Notes: a model not told the origin generated them from the letters alone. A stretch of DNA of 64,000 nt from Bacillus horti (GCF_030813115.1 NZ_JAUSTY010000009.1:62001-126000), one strand, 5' to 3'. Shown: positions 17,653 through 28,018, counted from the first letter of the stretch. Numbers and translations are program-made.

Positions 17653-17783
17653 GTGTATATTTAAGGTGCCCGATTCGGTTTTTTTATATTTTTTAAGTCT
17701 TATATTCTTGAACATAATGTATGGACTATACACCCATTAATGAAATAGCAGCGCATATGAAAGCGTTAACAAAAACTTTACAA

Positions 17784-17839
17784 TTGATTAATTAAAAAAC
17801 CGTTGTATAATAATACAATGGTTAGTATAATGATACAAA
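17784..17839 (+). promoter_or_regulatory. arg operon promoter with two tandem ARG boxes
   Basis: TTGATT (17784-17789), 16 bases, TATAAT (17806-17811) is a good SigA promoter. A near-palindromic ARG box, TTGTATAATAATACAA (17803-17818), lies over the -10 element, and a second, TTAGTATAATGATACAAA (17822-17839), follows about one helical turn pair later. This is the arrangement bound by hexameric ArgR/AhrC with arginine, so arginine should repress transcription. It lies in the 315-base gap between ogt and argC; the rest of that gap holds only the ogt terminator. Confidence 0.8.
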
Positions 17840-17891
17840 TATTTAAGTTAGATAATATGACAGATGAACTTACCAAAAGGATGTGAAAAGC

Positions 17892-18926
17892 ATGAGGGTA
17901 GCAGTTGTAGGAGCTACAGGATACAGCGGAGTAGAAGTGATTAGGTTATTACAGTATCACCCCAGGATTGAGCTAGTGAAGGTATTTTCTTCTTCACAGG
18001 ATGGGGTACCGCTGCGACGAGTATTTCCTCATCTTACAAACATCTTTGAAAAAGAGCTTACTCTTATACAAGAGCAAGAGTTAATAGAAGGAGTGGACGC
18101 TGTCTTTTTCGCTACTCCATCAGGAATAAGTAAGGAATGGATTCCAGCGTTAATTGATGCTGGTGTGACATGTATAGATATTTCAGGTGATTTTAGATTA
18201 GACGTTGATTCATATAAGGAATGGTATAAAAAGGAGCCAGCTCCAAGCCAATATTTAGAGCAGGCTGTATATGGTTTGACTGAGGTTTATGAAGCAAAAG
18301 TTAAGGAAGCGAACCTTTTAACAAATCCAGGTTGCTTTCCAACAGCCTCATTATTAGGCCTTGCTCCAATTCTAAAAACGGATTGGATTAATCAAAATTC
18401 AATTATTATTGACGCCAAAACTGGTGTTTCCGGAGCTGGTCGTGGTGCGAGCTTAGGCACACATTATTCAGAGCTTAATGACAATCTTAAGGCGTATAAG
18501 CTTGGTGTTCATCAACATATTCCAGAAATAGAGCGATATGCGAGTGAGATTGCGGGAAGTCCTATTCAGGTAACCTTCACCACGCATTTAGTGCCTATGA
18601 CAAGAGGAATTCTAAGCACTATATATGTAGATTTAGCAGCATCAAAACAAACGGATGAGATCATAGAACTGTATAAAGATTATTATAAGCATTCACCTTT
18701 TGTCCGAATTAGGCCAGAAGGAGAATTTCCTTCTACGAAGGAGGTTTATGCTTCAAACTATTGTGATATTGGCTTATTAGCAGATCCAAGAACAGGGAAG
18801 CTAATGATTATTTCGGTTATTGATAATGTTGTCAAAGGTGCAGCAGGCCAAGCGATTCAAAATTTAAATGTGATGCAGGGCTGGGATCAAACAACAGGTC
18901 TCTTACACACACCTATATATCCATAA
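17892..18926 (+). CDS. argC: N-acetyl-gamma-glutamyl-phosphate reductase
   Basis: The 344-residue enzyme makes N-acetylglutamate semialdehyde with NADPH, the third step of arginine synthesis. It has the N-terminal GATGYSGVEVIRLL nucleotide-binding motif and the catalytic cysteine in NPGCFPTA; SGAGRGAS and the histidine-containing HQHIPEIE segment are also typical. ATG 17892 is preferred because AAAGGA lies 10 bases before it; GTG 17883 is too near that site. It is the first gene behind the ARG-box promoter. Confidence 0.95.
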   Translation: MRVAVVGATGYSGVEVIRLLQYHPRIELVKVFSSSQDGVPLRRVFPHLTNIFEKELTLIQEQELIEGVDAVFFATPSGISKEWIPALIDAGVTCIDISGDFRLDVDSYKEWYKKEPAPSQYLEQAVYGLTEVYEAKVKEANLLTNPGCFPTASLLGLAPILKTDWINQNSIIIDAKTGVSGAGRGASLGTHYSELNDNLKAYKLGVHQHIPEIERYASEIAGSPIQVTFTTHLVPMTRGILSTIYVDLAASKQTDEIIELYKDYYKHSPFVRIRPEGEFPSTKEVYASNYCDIGLLADPRTGKLMIISVIDNVVKGAAGQAIQNLNVMQGWDQTTGLLHTPIYP

Positions 18927-18944
18927 ACAGAGAAGGGGAGAAAC

Positions 18945-20249
18945 ATGAGCACAGATGATAAAGACATACTAGACTCCACAGATACAGGAATTGCGTTACA
19001 GGACGCTGGACATACAGAGCAAGATATAAAGGACGGACTTTCTATTAACCTTGATGGACATGTTACAAGTCCGTTAGGCTATAAGGCTGGAGGGTTACAT
19101 TGCGGTATCAAAAGGAAACGTCATGATCTAGGCTGGATCATAAGTGAAGTCCCTGCGTTTACGGCTGGTGTATATACAACGAATCTAATCCAAGCAGCAC
19201 CATTACAAGTAACAAAAGAAAGCCTGCAGGTTGATGGAAGTTTATATGCTGTGCTTGTAAACTCAGGAAATGCGAATGCTTGTACAGGTATGCAAGGTCT
19301 AGAAGATGCCTATGAGATGCGTCGTATGCTGGCTGAACAGCTTGAGGTTGAAAAGCATCAGGTAGCTGTTGTGTCCACTGGAGTAATCGGGGAATTGATG
19401 CCTATGGATAAAATATCCGCTGGTGTAAAAGAGATGAAGGAGCAGGTTGCACAAACAACGGTGCTTGATTTTGAGAAAGCGATATTGACCACAGATACGT
19501 GCACAAAGCATATAGCTGTTGAATGTGTCATTGATGGCTGCAAAGTAACCATTGGGGGAGCGGCAAAAGGATCAGGGATGATTCACCCTAATATGGCTAC
19601 GATGCTTGGCTTTATCACAACAGATGCAACTGTAGAACCTGCTGCTTTGGATCTGGCTCTAAAGCACTTAACAAATAAGAGCTTTAACCGTATTACGGTT
19701 GATGGAGATACGAGTACAAATGATATGGTATTACTTATGGCTAACGGTTTAGCGAAAAACGACAGCCTATCTCCTCAGCACCCACAATGGGATACATTTC
19801 TAGCTGCATTAGAGCTAGTGTGTAAGGATTTAGCTAAAAAGATTGCTCGTGATGGTGAAGGAGCAACTAAACTGATTGAAGTTCAGGTAAAGGGAGCAGA
19901 ATCAGAGCAAATAGCAGAGGCTGTTGGAAAATCTGTTGTAGGTTCCAGTCTAGTAAAAACGGCCGTATATGGAACTGATCCAAACTGGGGACGAATCGTA
20001 TGTGCTGTAGGGTATACATCAGAGTTAAAGAGTTTAGATCCAAATTTATTGAGTGTCTGGCTAGGTGAGATTCAAGTCGTAGATAATGGACTACCAGTCT
20101 CCTTTAATGAAGAGGAAGCTACATTATATTTAGAGCAAGAGAATGTAAAGATTTATGTTGACTTACAAATGGGAAGCCATGAAGCAACGTGCTGGGGCTG
20201 CGACCTTTCTTATGATTATGTCAGAATCAACGCTTCGTACCGGACGTAA
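18945..20249 (+). CDS. argJ: Bifunctional glutamate N-acetyltransferase/amino-acid acetyltransferase
   Basis: ArgJ moves the acetyl group from N-acetylornithine to glutamate and so recycles it; bifunctional forms also use acetyl-CoA. The precursor cleaves itself before the Thr of NMATMLGF, and that site is intact, as is the oxyanion-hole TGVIGELMP segment. The family usually begins close to the VTSPLGYKA motif; here about 38 residues rich in Asp precede it. The start is nevertheless supported by an AGAAGGGGAG site just before ATG 18945, so the extension is probably real. Confidence 0.95.
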   Translation: MSTDDKDILDSTDTGIALQDAGHTEQDIKDGLSINLDGHVTSPLGYKAGGLHCGIKRKRHDLGWIISEVPAFTAGVYTTNLIQAAPLQVTKESLQVDGSLYAVLVNSGNANACTGMQGLEDAYEMRRMLAEQLEVEKHQVAVVSTGVIGELMPMDKISAGVKEMKEQVAQTTVLDFEKAILTTDTCTKHIAVECVIDGCKVTIGGAAKGSGMIHPNMATMLGFITTDATVEPAALDLALKHLTNKSFNRITVDGDTSTNDMVLLMANGLAKNDSLSPQHPQWDTFLAALELVCKDLAKKIARDGEGATKLIEVQVKGAESEQIAEAVGKSVVGSSLVKTAVYGTDPNWGRIVCAVGYTSELKSLDPNLLSVWLGEIQVVDNGLPVSFNEEEATLYLEQENVKIYVDLQMGSHEATCWGCDLSYDYVRINASYRT

Positions 20250-20263
20250 AGGAGGGGGATAAA

Positions 20264-21067
20264 ATGGAGCACGTTGTTTTAAAGTTTGGCGGAAGTATAT
20301 GTGGTCAGCTTCCTGACTCCTTTTTTGCTGACGTGGTTCACTTGCAGCAGCAGGAAAAATGGCGTCCACTCATCGTCCATGGTGGAGGACCGATGATTTC
20401 TTCTTTATCCGATAAGCTCGGGCTTGAAACACAGTTTGTCAACGGTTTGAGAGTAACCACAGACGATATGCTAGATGTGGTTGAGATGGTGCTTAGTGGA
20501 CTAGTGAATAAGCAAGTCGTTAGGCGTCTCCTTAAGTTTGGTGGTTTAGGCTGGGGGCTTAGTGGAATAGACGGTGCTAGTATAATAGCTAAGATTAAGG
20601 ATGAGCAATTGGGCTTTGTGGGAGAAGTGGTCGACGTTAATCCAGCTACTTTTCAGCTTTTACATGAGCAAGGCTATATTCCTGTCTTATCTCCTTTAGG
20701 CGTTGACGCTCAGGGGCAGCGCTATAACATTAACGGAGATACGGTGGCTGGTGCGGTAGCTTCTAAGTTTCAGGCACGATTAATTATGATTAGTGATATC
20801 CCGGGTATCTACGCTGATGCAGACCGGCAACAGCTACTTGATAAGGTTACTCGTCAGGATGTATTAGAAATGATTGATCAAGGTATCATCTCAGGTGGAA
20901 TGATTCCTAAGGTTCAGGCTGCTCTTTATGCGCTAGAGCATGGTGCTCCAGAGGTGACGATTGTGAACGGATTACATGAGCATATTTTACAGGAAATCAG
21001 TGAGGGTCATGCGGTAGGGACAAAAATCGTGTTAGAGGAGGAATATTCTCATGTTGTTCAATCATGA
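20264..21067 (+). CDS. argB: Acetylglutamate kinase
   Basis: The 267-residue enzyme phosphorylates N-acetylglutamate, the second step of the pathway. The amino-acid-kinase motifs KFGGS near the N-terminus, VHGGGP, and the ISDIPGIY nucleotide segment are present. It follows argJ by 14 bases after AAAGGAGGGGG and overlaps argD by 17 bases. Confidence 0.95.
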   Translation: MEHVVLKFGGSICGQLPDSFFADVVHLQQQEKWRPLIVHGGGPMISSLSDKLGLETQFVNGLRVTTDDMLDVVEMVLSGLVNKQVVRRLLKFGGLGWGLSGIDGASIIAKIKDEQLGFVGEVVDVNPATFQLLHEQGYIPVLSPLGVDAQGQRYNINGDTVAGAVASKFQARLIMISDIPGIYADADRQQLLDKVTRQDVLEMIDQGIISGGMIPKVQAALYALEHGAPEVTIVNGLHEHILQEISEGHAVGTKIVLEEEYSHVVQS

Positions 21068-22343
21068 TAAAGCTTCAGATTTTGTCAAAAGCTTGGATCT
21101 GGATGGAAAAGGTGGAGCAGGATCAACAGGATCGTCTGATACAGCTGTAGCAGAGGCGGTAGAAGCTGTTAACCCAGTCATGAATACGTATGGTCGCTTT
21201 CCTCTAACTCTAGTTAAAGGCTCAGGGAGCTATGTGTGGGATGATCAAGGAAACAAGTATTTAGACTTTACGTCTGGAATTGCGACGTGTAATTTGGGAC
21301 ATACGCCTGAAAAAGTGAAGCAAAAAGTAAAGGAACAGCTAGATGAACTGTGGCATTGCTCTAATCTATACCACATTCCAAACCAAGAACAACTAGCTGG
21401 GGCCCTTGTACAGTATACATTTGCCGACCAAGTTTTCTTCTGTAACAGTGGAGCTGAAGCGAATGAGGGAGCGATAAAACTAGCTAGGAAGTACGCTTCA
21501 GAGGTTAAGGGAATAGCGGGAGATGAGCCAGCAGAGATCGTTACTTTTGCTCAATCGTTTCATGGTCGAACAATGGCTACCTTATCTGCAACGGGACAGG
21601 AAAAAATTCAGCAAGGCTTTGGTCCACTAGTTAAGGGCTTTAGATATCTGCCTTACAACGATGTGGCAGCCTTAGATGATCTAGTTCAGGAACAAACGGT
21701 TGCTGTGCTTTTGGAGCTTGTGCAGGGTGAAGGCGGGATTGTTCCTGCTGATGTCCAATGGGTACAGAAGCTTGTAGAATTATGCAAGCAGAATGATATA
21801 TTGCTAATGGTTGATGAGATACAAACTGGGATGGGACGCTCAGGTACTCTTTTTGCTTACGAGCAATATGGCTTTGAGCCAGATGTGATGACAGTAGCAA
21901 AGGGATTAGGATCAGGAATTCCTATCGGTGCTCTGTTAGCAAAAGAGAAAGTAAGTCGAGTTTTACAACCAGGAACTCATGGGAGTACATTTGGCGGAAA
22001 TCCACTTGCTACAGCAGCAGGCTTAGCAACGTTAGATATTATTTCGCAGCCAGACTTCCTAAAGCAGGTTCAGGAAGCAGGGGATCTTTTGCAACAGCAG
22101 TTGAAAGGTCTTCAAGCAGAGTTTAGCTGTATACAAGCAATTAGAGGTAAAGGGATGCTTGTTGGTCTATACATGCCAGAGCACGCGGCAAAACTAGTAG
22201 AAAAATTAAGGGATGAACATATTTTGGTTCTATTAGCTGGACCACAAGTAGTGAGGATTCTTCCACCGCTTACGGTTTCAGAGGAAGAATTGAACCAATT
22301 TATAGCCGGCTGTAAGAAAGCTCTTAGTCAAATGACTAGCTAA
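21051..22343 (+). CDS. argD: Acetylornithine aminotransferase with N-terminal extension
   Basis: The 430-residue PLP enzyme converts N-acetylglutamate semialdehyde to N-acetylornithine. Visible are the phosphate-binding GAEANEGAIKLAR, the VDEIQTGMGRSG segment with the Asp that pairs with PLP, and the Schiff-base lysine in TVAKGLGSGIPIGA. Homologues start near MNTYGRFPL; here 43 Gly, Ser and Ala-rich residues come first. AGGAGG nine bases before ATG 21051 supports the longer protein. The start lies inside argB. Confidence 0.94.
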   Translation: MLFNHDKASDFVKSLDLDGKGGAGSTGSSDTAVAEAVEAVNPVMNTYGRFPLTLVKGSGSYVWDDQGNKYLDFTSGIATCNLGHTPEKVKQKVKEQLDELWHCSNLYHIPNQEQLAGALVQYTFADQVFFCNSGAEANEGAIKLARKYASEVKGIAGDEPAEIVTFAQSFHGRTMATLSATGQEKIQQGFGPLVKGFRYLPYNDVAALDDLVQEQTVAVLLELVQGEGGIVPADVQWVQKLVELCKQNDILLMVDEIQTGMGRSGTLFAYEQYGFEPDVMTVAKGLGSGIPIGALLAKEKVSRVLQPGTHGSTFGGNPLATAAGLATLDIISQPDFLKQVQEAGDLLQQQLKGLQAEFSCIQAIRGKGMLVGLYMPEHAAKLVEKLRDEHILVLLAGPQVVRILPPLTVSEEELNQFIAGCKKALSQMTS

Positions 22344-22427
22344 AAAAGAAGTAAGTAGCTGGTTGGAGAAAGCAAATATCTTTTTAACAGAAGCAACAAG
22401 AACGTGTGAATAGAGGAGGAATACCGG

Positions 22428-23540
22428 ATGGCAAAGGGATATGTAGTGCTTGAAACAGGCGAAGTGTTTGAAGGGGAATGGATGGGGAAGGATCAAGAGA
22501 CTGTTGGTGAAGTTGTCTTTAATACGAGTATGACAGGATATCAGGAGATTTTAACAGACCCTTCCTATGCTGGGCAAATCGTCACCTTTTGTTATCCGTT
22601 GATCGGAAATTACGGAATTAATGCTGTAGATAATGAAAGCACAAAGCTTCATGCTGCTGGAGTCATCGTAGCTGAGGATTGCAGTGAGCCTAGCCATTAT
22701 CAAGCACAAGGAACGTTAGATGAGCACCTGCAGAAGGCTGGTATTCCAGGGCTAAGAGGAGTAGATACGAGGAGCTTAGTCCAAAGCATTCGTCAAAAAG
22801 GAGTAGTTAAGGGCTGGATTACCACGACAGCTCCAGACACAATTGACGCCGCACATTTAGAAGAAAAACTAGCAGAAGCAAAAGGCATTAATCAGGTTCC
22901 AAACGTATCAGTTAAAGAACCTACGGTCTACTTCAATTCTGGAAAGCATGTTGTTCTAATGGACTTTGGCTACAAGAAATCCATTCTAGATGCTTTGCTT
23001 GCTTACGGCTGTAAAGTAACTGTGATGCCCTATAATACGACTTTGGAGCAGGTTAAAGAGCTACAGCCAGATGGTGTACTATTGAGTAATGGCCCCGGGG
23101 ACCCCATGGCGTTAGAGGAGCAATTTGTCCACATTAGAGACATTAGTGCTGCATTTCCTACGCTAGGAATTTGCTTAGGTCATCAGCTACTAGCTCTAGC
23201 CTACGGAGCAAAGACGGAAAAGATGCATTTTGGTCACCGTGGAGGAAATCACCCCGTTAAGGAGCTTGAAACAGGTAAGGTACGTATGACCTCACAGAAT
23301 CACGGCTATGTTGTGCTAGAGGAAGGTATTGAGGAAACTCCTTTTAGCATTACGTACCTGAATGTTAATGATCGCACCGTTGAAGGCTTAAAGCATAAAG
23401 CCCTTCCGATCCAAACGGTTCAATTCCACCCAGAGGCTCACCCAGGTCCAAGTGATACGGCCTACGTATTTGAATCGTTTATACACGCCATGGAGAAAGA
23501 GACAGAAAGAGTAGGGGAAATGACTTATGCCGTTATGTAA
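22428..23540 (+). CDS. carA: Carbamoyl-phosphate synthase small chain, arginine-linked
   Basis: The 370-residue glutaminase subunit frees ammonia from glutamine for the large chain. The class I amidotransferase triad is visible: Cys in LGICLGHQLLALAYG, and His and Glu in QFHPEAHPGP. The N-terminal VVFNTSMTGYQEILTDPSYA block is typical. Its place inside the arginine cluster, as in B. subtilis, marks it as the arginine-regulated isoform rather than the pyrimidine one. The 84-base gap before it holds no obvious terminator. Its end overlaps carB by 14 bases. Confidence 0.95.
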   Translation: MAKGYVVLETGEVFEGEWMGKDQETVGEVVFNTSMTGYQEILTDPSYAGQIVTFCYPLIGNYGINAVDNESTKLHAAGVIVAEDCSEPSHYQAQGTLDEHLQKAGIPGLRGVDTRSLVQSIRQKGVVKGWITTTAPDTIDAAHLEEKLAEAKGINQVPNVSVKEPTVYFNSGKHVVLMDFGYKKSILDALLAYGCKVTVMPYNTTLEQVKELQPDGVLLSNGPGDPMALEEQFVHIRDISAAFPTLGICLGHQLLALAYGAKTEKMHFGHRGGNHPVKELETGKVRMTSQNHGYVVLEEGIEETPFSITYLNVNDRTVEGLKHKALPIQTVQFHPEAHPGPSDTAYVFESFIHAMEKETERVGEMTYAVM

Positions 23541-26500
23541 AGAATTAAAAAAAGTGCTTGTAATTGGCTCTGGACCGATTGTCATCGGTCAGGCTGCGGA
23601 ATTTGATTATGCAGGCACTCAGGCTTGTTTAGCTTTAAAAGAAGAAGGAATAAAAGTTGTTCTAGTAAATAGCAATCCGGCAACGATTATGACAGACCCT
23701 TCCATTGCCGATGAAGTGTATATCGAGCCTTTAACGGTGCAGGCATTGGAGCAGATTATAGCGAAGGAAAAGCCGGACGGAATGATCGGAACACTTGGCG
23801 GTCAAACGGGCTTAAACCTAACAGTAAAGCTATATGAACAAGGAATTCTAGAGAAGTATCAGGTTGCCCTGCTAGGAACGAGTGTGGAATCTATCAAAAA
23901 GGGAGAGGATCGAGATTTATTTCGCTCTCTAATGCTAGAAATTGGGGAGCCTATTCCTGATTCTACGATTGTTCACTCTGTTGAAGAGGGAGTTAGCTTT
24001 GTGACTGAGGTAGGCTTTCCTGTTATCCTTCGTCCAGCCTATACGCTTGGAGGTGAGGGTGGTGGTTTTGCCTATAACCAGGAGGAGCTAGAGGAGCGTT
24101 TAGCCAAAGCACTTGCGCTTAGCCCGATTCATCAGGTTTTATTAGAAAAGAGTATCAAAGGCTGGAAGGAAATAGAGTATGAAGTGATGAGAGACGATAA
24201 TGACACATGTATTATTGTGTGCAACATGGAAAATATGGACCCTGTAGGGGTGCATACAGGTGACTCCATTGTTGTTGCTCCTTCACAGACACTAAGTGAT
24301 GTACAGTATCAGCTATTGCGCAACTCTTCCTTAAAAGTAATTCGAGCGCTTAATATTGTTGGAGGATGTAACATTCAGTTTGCTTTACATCCAAGCTCTA
24401 ACCAATACTGTATCATTGAAGTAAACCCAAGGGTTAGCCGCTCTTCAGCGTTAGCCTCTAAAGCGACAGGGTATCCCATCGCTAGAATGGCAGCTAAATG
24501 TGCGATTGGCTATCACTTAGATGAATTAATCAATCCGATTACGGGTAACACGTACGCGTCCTTTGAGCCAGCCCTAGACTATATCGTAGTTAAGCTACCA
24601 CGCTTTCCCTTCGATAAGTTCAGTGAAGCAGATCGCAGACTTGGCACACAGATGAAAGCTACTGGAGAAGTTATGGCCATTGATCGTAGCTTTGAGGCAG
24701 CTTTACAAAAAGGACTACGCTCCTTAGAAATGAAAAATATCGGATTGCATCTTGCAGCCGTTGTAGGCTTTTCTGATGAAGAACTATTTACTCATATCGA
24801 GCAAGCTACAGATCTTAGAATCTTTGCCCTAGCGGAGGCTCTACGCAGAGGAACTGAACTGAACAAGCTTCATGACCTAACACAAATCGATTTCTGGTTC
24901 CTAGAGAAGCTTCAGCATATCATTCAGCTAGAAAAGCAACTAAAAGAGTTTAGCTGGGATACAGTTCCACTTGAGCTATTAGAAAAAGCGAAACGCAAAA
25001 ATATGAGTGATCAACAGCTCTCAATGATTTATAACGTACCTGAGAAGATCATAAGAAGCAAATGGCAGGAGCTAGATTGGAAGCCTAGCTATAAGCTGGT
25101 AGACACATGTGCAGCAGAATTTGAAGCTGTAACGCCATATTATTATTCTACTTGGCTTGGTAAGGACGAAGTGCCTACTATTGAAGGGAAAAAGGTTCTT
25201 GTTATTGGTTCTGGACCGATTCGTATTGGGCAAGGGATTGAATTCGATTATTGCTCTGTCCATGCTGCATTGGCATTAAAGAAAAAGGGCTATAAAGCCA
25301 TTGTTATTAATAATAACCCGGAAACGGTTAGTACGGATTATACGGTTGCAGATCGCCTGTACTTCGAGCCTTTAACAGTAGAGGACATTGTTCATATAGC
25401 AAAGAAAGAGCAAGCAATTGGTGCCGTAGTTCAATTTGGTGGTCAGACCGCTTTAAATGTGGCACAGGCCCTTGAAGAGGAGGGCGTTACCTTATTCGGA
25501 ACGTCTCTAGATGCGATTGATCAGGTAGAGGATCGAGAACGATTCTATGCTTTATTAGCGAAATTAAATATTGATCATATTGAGGGGCAAACGGTTTTTG
25601 CTGCTGACACGTTAAAGAGCACAGCGCAGGAGCTAGGATATCCCGTGCTTGTTCGACCTTCCTATGTCATTGGTGGTCAAGCGATGTTTATTTTCTACCA
25701 TGAGCATGAGCTTGAAGCGTATATTCAAAAGCTTGAAAAGCAGAAGGATGAAAGGATCTGGCCTTTACTAGTCGACCGTTATATGGCTGGTCATGAATGT
25801 GAGTTAGATGCTGTTAGTGATGGAGACAATATTGTTATTCCGGGTATCTTTGAGCATATTGAGCGAGCGGGTGTACATTCAGGGGACAGCACAACGATTT
25901 TTCCACCGCTTAACCTATCACAGCAAATAAAGGATAAAATGATCCAAATCACGGCTTCTATTGCCAGGGAGCTACAGGTCGTAGGATTGCTTAACATCCA
26001 GTTTGTTGTCCAAAATGAGCAAGTCTTTGTTTTAGAGGTAAATCCAAGAGCTTCACGAACGGTACCTATTATCAGTAAGATTATGCAGGTTCCGTTGGTA
26101 GAATGGGCAACGAGAGTTCAGCTTGGAGAGAAAGTATTACAGCTAAGCTCACATGTAGGACTTTTACCAGAGCCAGATTATTATGCTATAAAAAGCCCTG
26201 TGTTCTCCTATTCAAAGCTTAAAGGAGTCGATCCAGTGCTTGGACCAGAGATGAAATCAACGGGGGAAATCCTAGCATTAGGAAAAACAGTAACAGAGGC
26301 GCTAGAAAAAGGCTATGAAACACTAAGTACAGCGCTGCATGGCAAAGGAAAAGCAACACAGCTTAAAGCAGAGTCCTATGCTGTATTATGCTCCATAGCT
26401 GATCGTGAAAAGAAAGAGTCCTTGCCAGCTATCAAACACTTAATCCAGCTAGGCTATCGTATTGTTGCTACTGAAAATACAGCAAGGTTTCTTAAAAGCC

Positions 26501-26769
26501 ATCATATAGACGTAGAAGAAGTAGAAAAATCAAAAGCAGTCATCCACGAGCGGTTGAAAAAGGGAGATGTAAAGCTGATTCTTAATATCCCTGAACAAGG
26601 ACGTAAACTGGATACTCAGGGCTTTTCACTAAGAGAAAGTGCTATTCGCGAGCAGATTCCATGCTATACCTGCTTAGACACGTTAACGATGCAGCTTGAT
26701 AACGAAACAGATGCAAACGTAGAGTATAGAAGCTTGAACGAATACTACGAACTCATCACTGTAAGCTGA
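23527..26769 (+). CDS. carB: Carbamoyl-phosphate synthase large chain, arginine-linked
   Basis: The 1080-residue subunit carries two homologous ATP-grasp halves: the first begins LVIGSGPIVIGQAAEFDYAG and the second LVIGSGPIRIGQGIEFDYCS, at about residue 555. It makes carbamoyl phosphate from bicarbonate, ammonia and two ATP. Metal- and ATP-binding segments (IIEVNPRVSRSSA and VLEVNPRASRTVP) are intact in both halves. The C-terminal methylglyoxal-synthase-like allosteric domain is present but short, as expected of arginine-type enzymes that are not regulated by UMP. Confidence 0.96.
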   Translation: MPLCKELKKVLVIGSGPIVIGQAAEFDYAGTQACLALKEEGIKVVLVNSNPATIMTDPSIADEVYIEPLTVQALEQIIAKEKPDGMIGTLGGQTGLNLTVKLYEQGILEKYQVALLGTSVESIKKGEDRDLFRSLMLEIGEPIPDSTIVHSVEEGVSFVTEVGFPVILRPAYTLGGEGGGFAYNQEELEERLAKALALSPIHQVLLEKSIKGWKEIEYEVMRDDNDTCIIVCNMENMDPVGVHTGDSIVVAPSQTLSDVQYQLLRNSSLKVIRALNIVGGCNIQFALHPSSNQYCIIEVNPRVSRSSALASKATGYPIARMAAKCAIGYHLDELINPITGNTYASFEPALDYIVVKLPRFPFDKFSEADRRLGTQMKATGEVMAIDRSFEAALQKGLRSLEMKNIGLHLAAVVGFSDEELFTHIEQATDLRIFALAEALRRGTELNKLHDLTQIDFWFLEKLQHIIQLEKQLKEFSWDTVPLELLEKAKRKNMSDQQLSMIYNVPEKIIRSKWQELDWKPSYKLVDTCAAEFEAVTPYYYSTWLGKDEVPTIEGKKVLVIGSGPIRIGQGIEFDYCSVHAALALKKKGYKAIVINNNPETVSTDYTVADRLYFEPLTVEDIVHIAKKEQAIGAVVQFGGQTALNVAQALEEEGVTLFGTSLDAIDQVEDRERFYALLAKLNIDHIEGQTVFAADTLKSTAQELGYPVLVRPSYVIGGQAMFIFYHEHELEAYIQKLEKQKDERIWPLLVDRYMAGHECELDAVSDGDNIVIPGIFEHIERAGVHSGDSTTIFPPLNLSQQIKDKMIQITASIARELQVVGLLNIQFVVQNEQVFVLEVNPRASRTVPIISKIMQVPLVEWATRVQLGEKVLQLSSHVGLLPEPDYYAIKSPVFSYSKLKGVDPVLGPEMKSTGEILALGKTVTEALEKGYETLSTALHGKGKATQLKAESYAVLCSIADREKKESLPAIKHLIQLGYRIVATENTARFLKSHHIDVEEVEKSKAVIHERLKKGDVKLILNIPEQGRKLDTQGFSLRESAIREQIPCYTCLDTLTMQLDNETDANVEYRSLNEYYELITVS

Positions 26770-26886
26770 AATGCTTGTTAGCGGTAATGCGGTAATTTTG
26801 TAAGCATAAAAGTGAATAATATTGATTCGTAGATAATTATTTTAAATATTTGCTGACTAAGTAAAAATGGAAAGGAAGGATGACCC

Positions 26887-27879
26887 GTGCAAAAGGTCGT
26901 ACCACACCCCAGTAACAAGCAGGTAAAAAAAATAGAAGAGATGGTCGGTGCTCTTAAAGGAAAAGATTTCTTAACGATAGCAGAATGGACAGGAGAGGAA
27001 ATCGTAGATACTCTTGAATTTGCTCTCCACCTAAAAAAGCTAAAGAAAGAAGGAGTGCCACATCCTTATTTACAAGGCAAGGTACTAGGCATGATTTTTG
27101 ATAAATCTTCTACTCGTACAAGAGTCTCCTTTGAAGTAGGCATGCTCCAGCTTGGAGGTCATGCCATCTTCCTTAGCTCAAGAGATATTCAATTAGGTAG
27201 AGGGGAAACAGTACACGATACGGCAAAGGTACTATCCCGATATATTGATGGCATTATGATTCGAACGTTTAAGCATGCACAGGTTGAAGAGCTTGCCGAG
27301 CATGCAGATGTGCCAGTGATTAATGGCTTAACGGATACTCACCATCCATGTCAGGTACTTGCAGATCTAATGACTATTTTAGAGGCAAAGGGGAAGCTAA
27401 AAGGCTTAAAGCTAGCGTACGTAGGAGATGGATATAACAATATGGCTCATTCATTGCTAGAAGGTGCTGTAAAAGTAGGGATGAATATAGCTGTAGCTAG
27501 TCCTCAGGGCTATGAGCCAGATCAGCAAATCGTTCAGCAAACAATAGAGCAAGGAAGGCATACAGCAGCTACGGTTACGATAACGAACTCCCCAGAAGAA
27601 GCGGTGAAGGATGCAGATGTAGTTGTGACAGACGTCTGGACTAGTATGGGGCAGGAGGCAGAGACCCAAAAGCGATTAGCCGATTTCCAAGGCTTTCAGG
27701 TGAATGAAGAATTGTGCTCTAATGCAAAATCTGATTATATTTTTCTACATTGCTTACCTGCTCATCGTGGTGAAGAGGTTACAGCAGATATTATTGACGG
27801 CCCTCATTCAATCGTATTTGATGAAGCGGAAAATCGTCTTCATGCTCAAAAAGCTATACTAGCCGCGGTAATGGGTTAA
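26887..27879 (+). CDS. argF: Ornithine carbamoyltransferase
   Basis: The 330-residue enzyme joins ornithine and carbamoyl phosphate to citrulline. The carbamoyl-phosphate site [11 protein letters not shown], the HPCQ motif and the ornithine-site HCLPAHRG are all present. Translation starts at GTG 26887 behind GGAAAGGAAGGA. The 117-base gap after carB contains no terminator, so it is probably read from the argC promoter; a weak ARG-like half site may lie there. Confidence 0.95.
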   Translation: MQKVVPHPSNKQVKKIEEMVGALKGKDFLTIAEWTGEEIVDTLEFALHLKKLKKEGVPHPYLQGKVLGMIFDKSSTRTRVSFEVGMLQLGGHAIFLSSRDIQLGRGETVHDTAKVLSRYIDGIMIRTFKHAQVEELAEHADVPVINGLTDTHHPCQVLADLMTILEAKGKLKGLKLAYVGDGYNNMAHSLLEGAVKVGMNIAVASPQGYEPDQQIVQQTIEQGRHTAATVTITNSPEEAVKDADVVVTDVWTSMGQEAETQKRLADFQGFQVNEELCSNAKSDYIFLHCLPAHRGEEVTADIIDGPHSIVFDEAENRLHAQKAILAAVMG

Positions 27880-27892
27880 TTTTTTTCAAATC

Positions 27893-27935
27893 TATGCATA
27901 AATATGCATACAAATTGATAAAAATTTGGTATAGT
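27893..27935 (+). promoter_or_regulatory. ARG box and promoter before argG
   Basis: TATGCATAAATATGCATA (27893-27910) fits the ArgR/AhrC consensus TNTGNATWWWWATNCANA at every fixed position. A TGG-TATAGT extended -10 (27927-27935) follows, so the box would cover the -35 region. This gives argGH its own arginine-repressed promoter. Confidence 0.8.
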
Positions 27936-28018
27936 AGATAGATAAGTCATTAGGAAAACACAAATAGGAAACTAATAGAGGTTCGTTAAAAGGAACATCA
28001 CGAAAGGAAGAAGAAATC

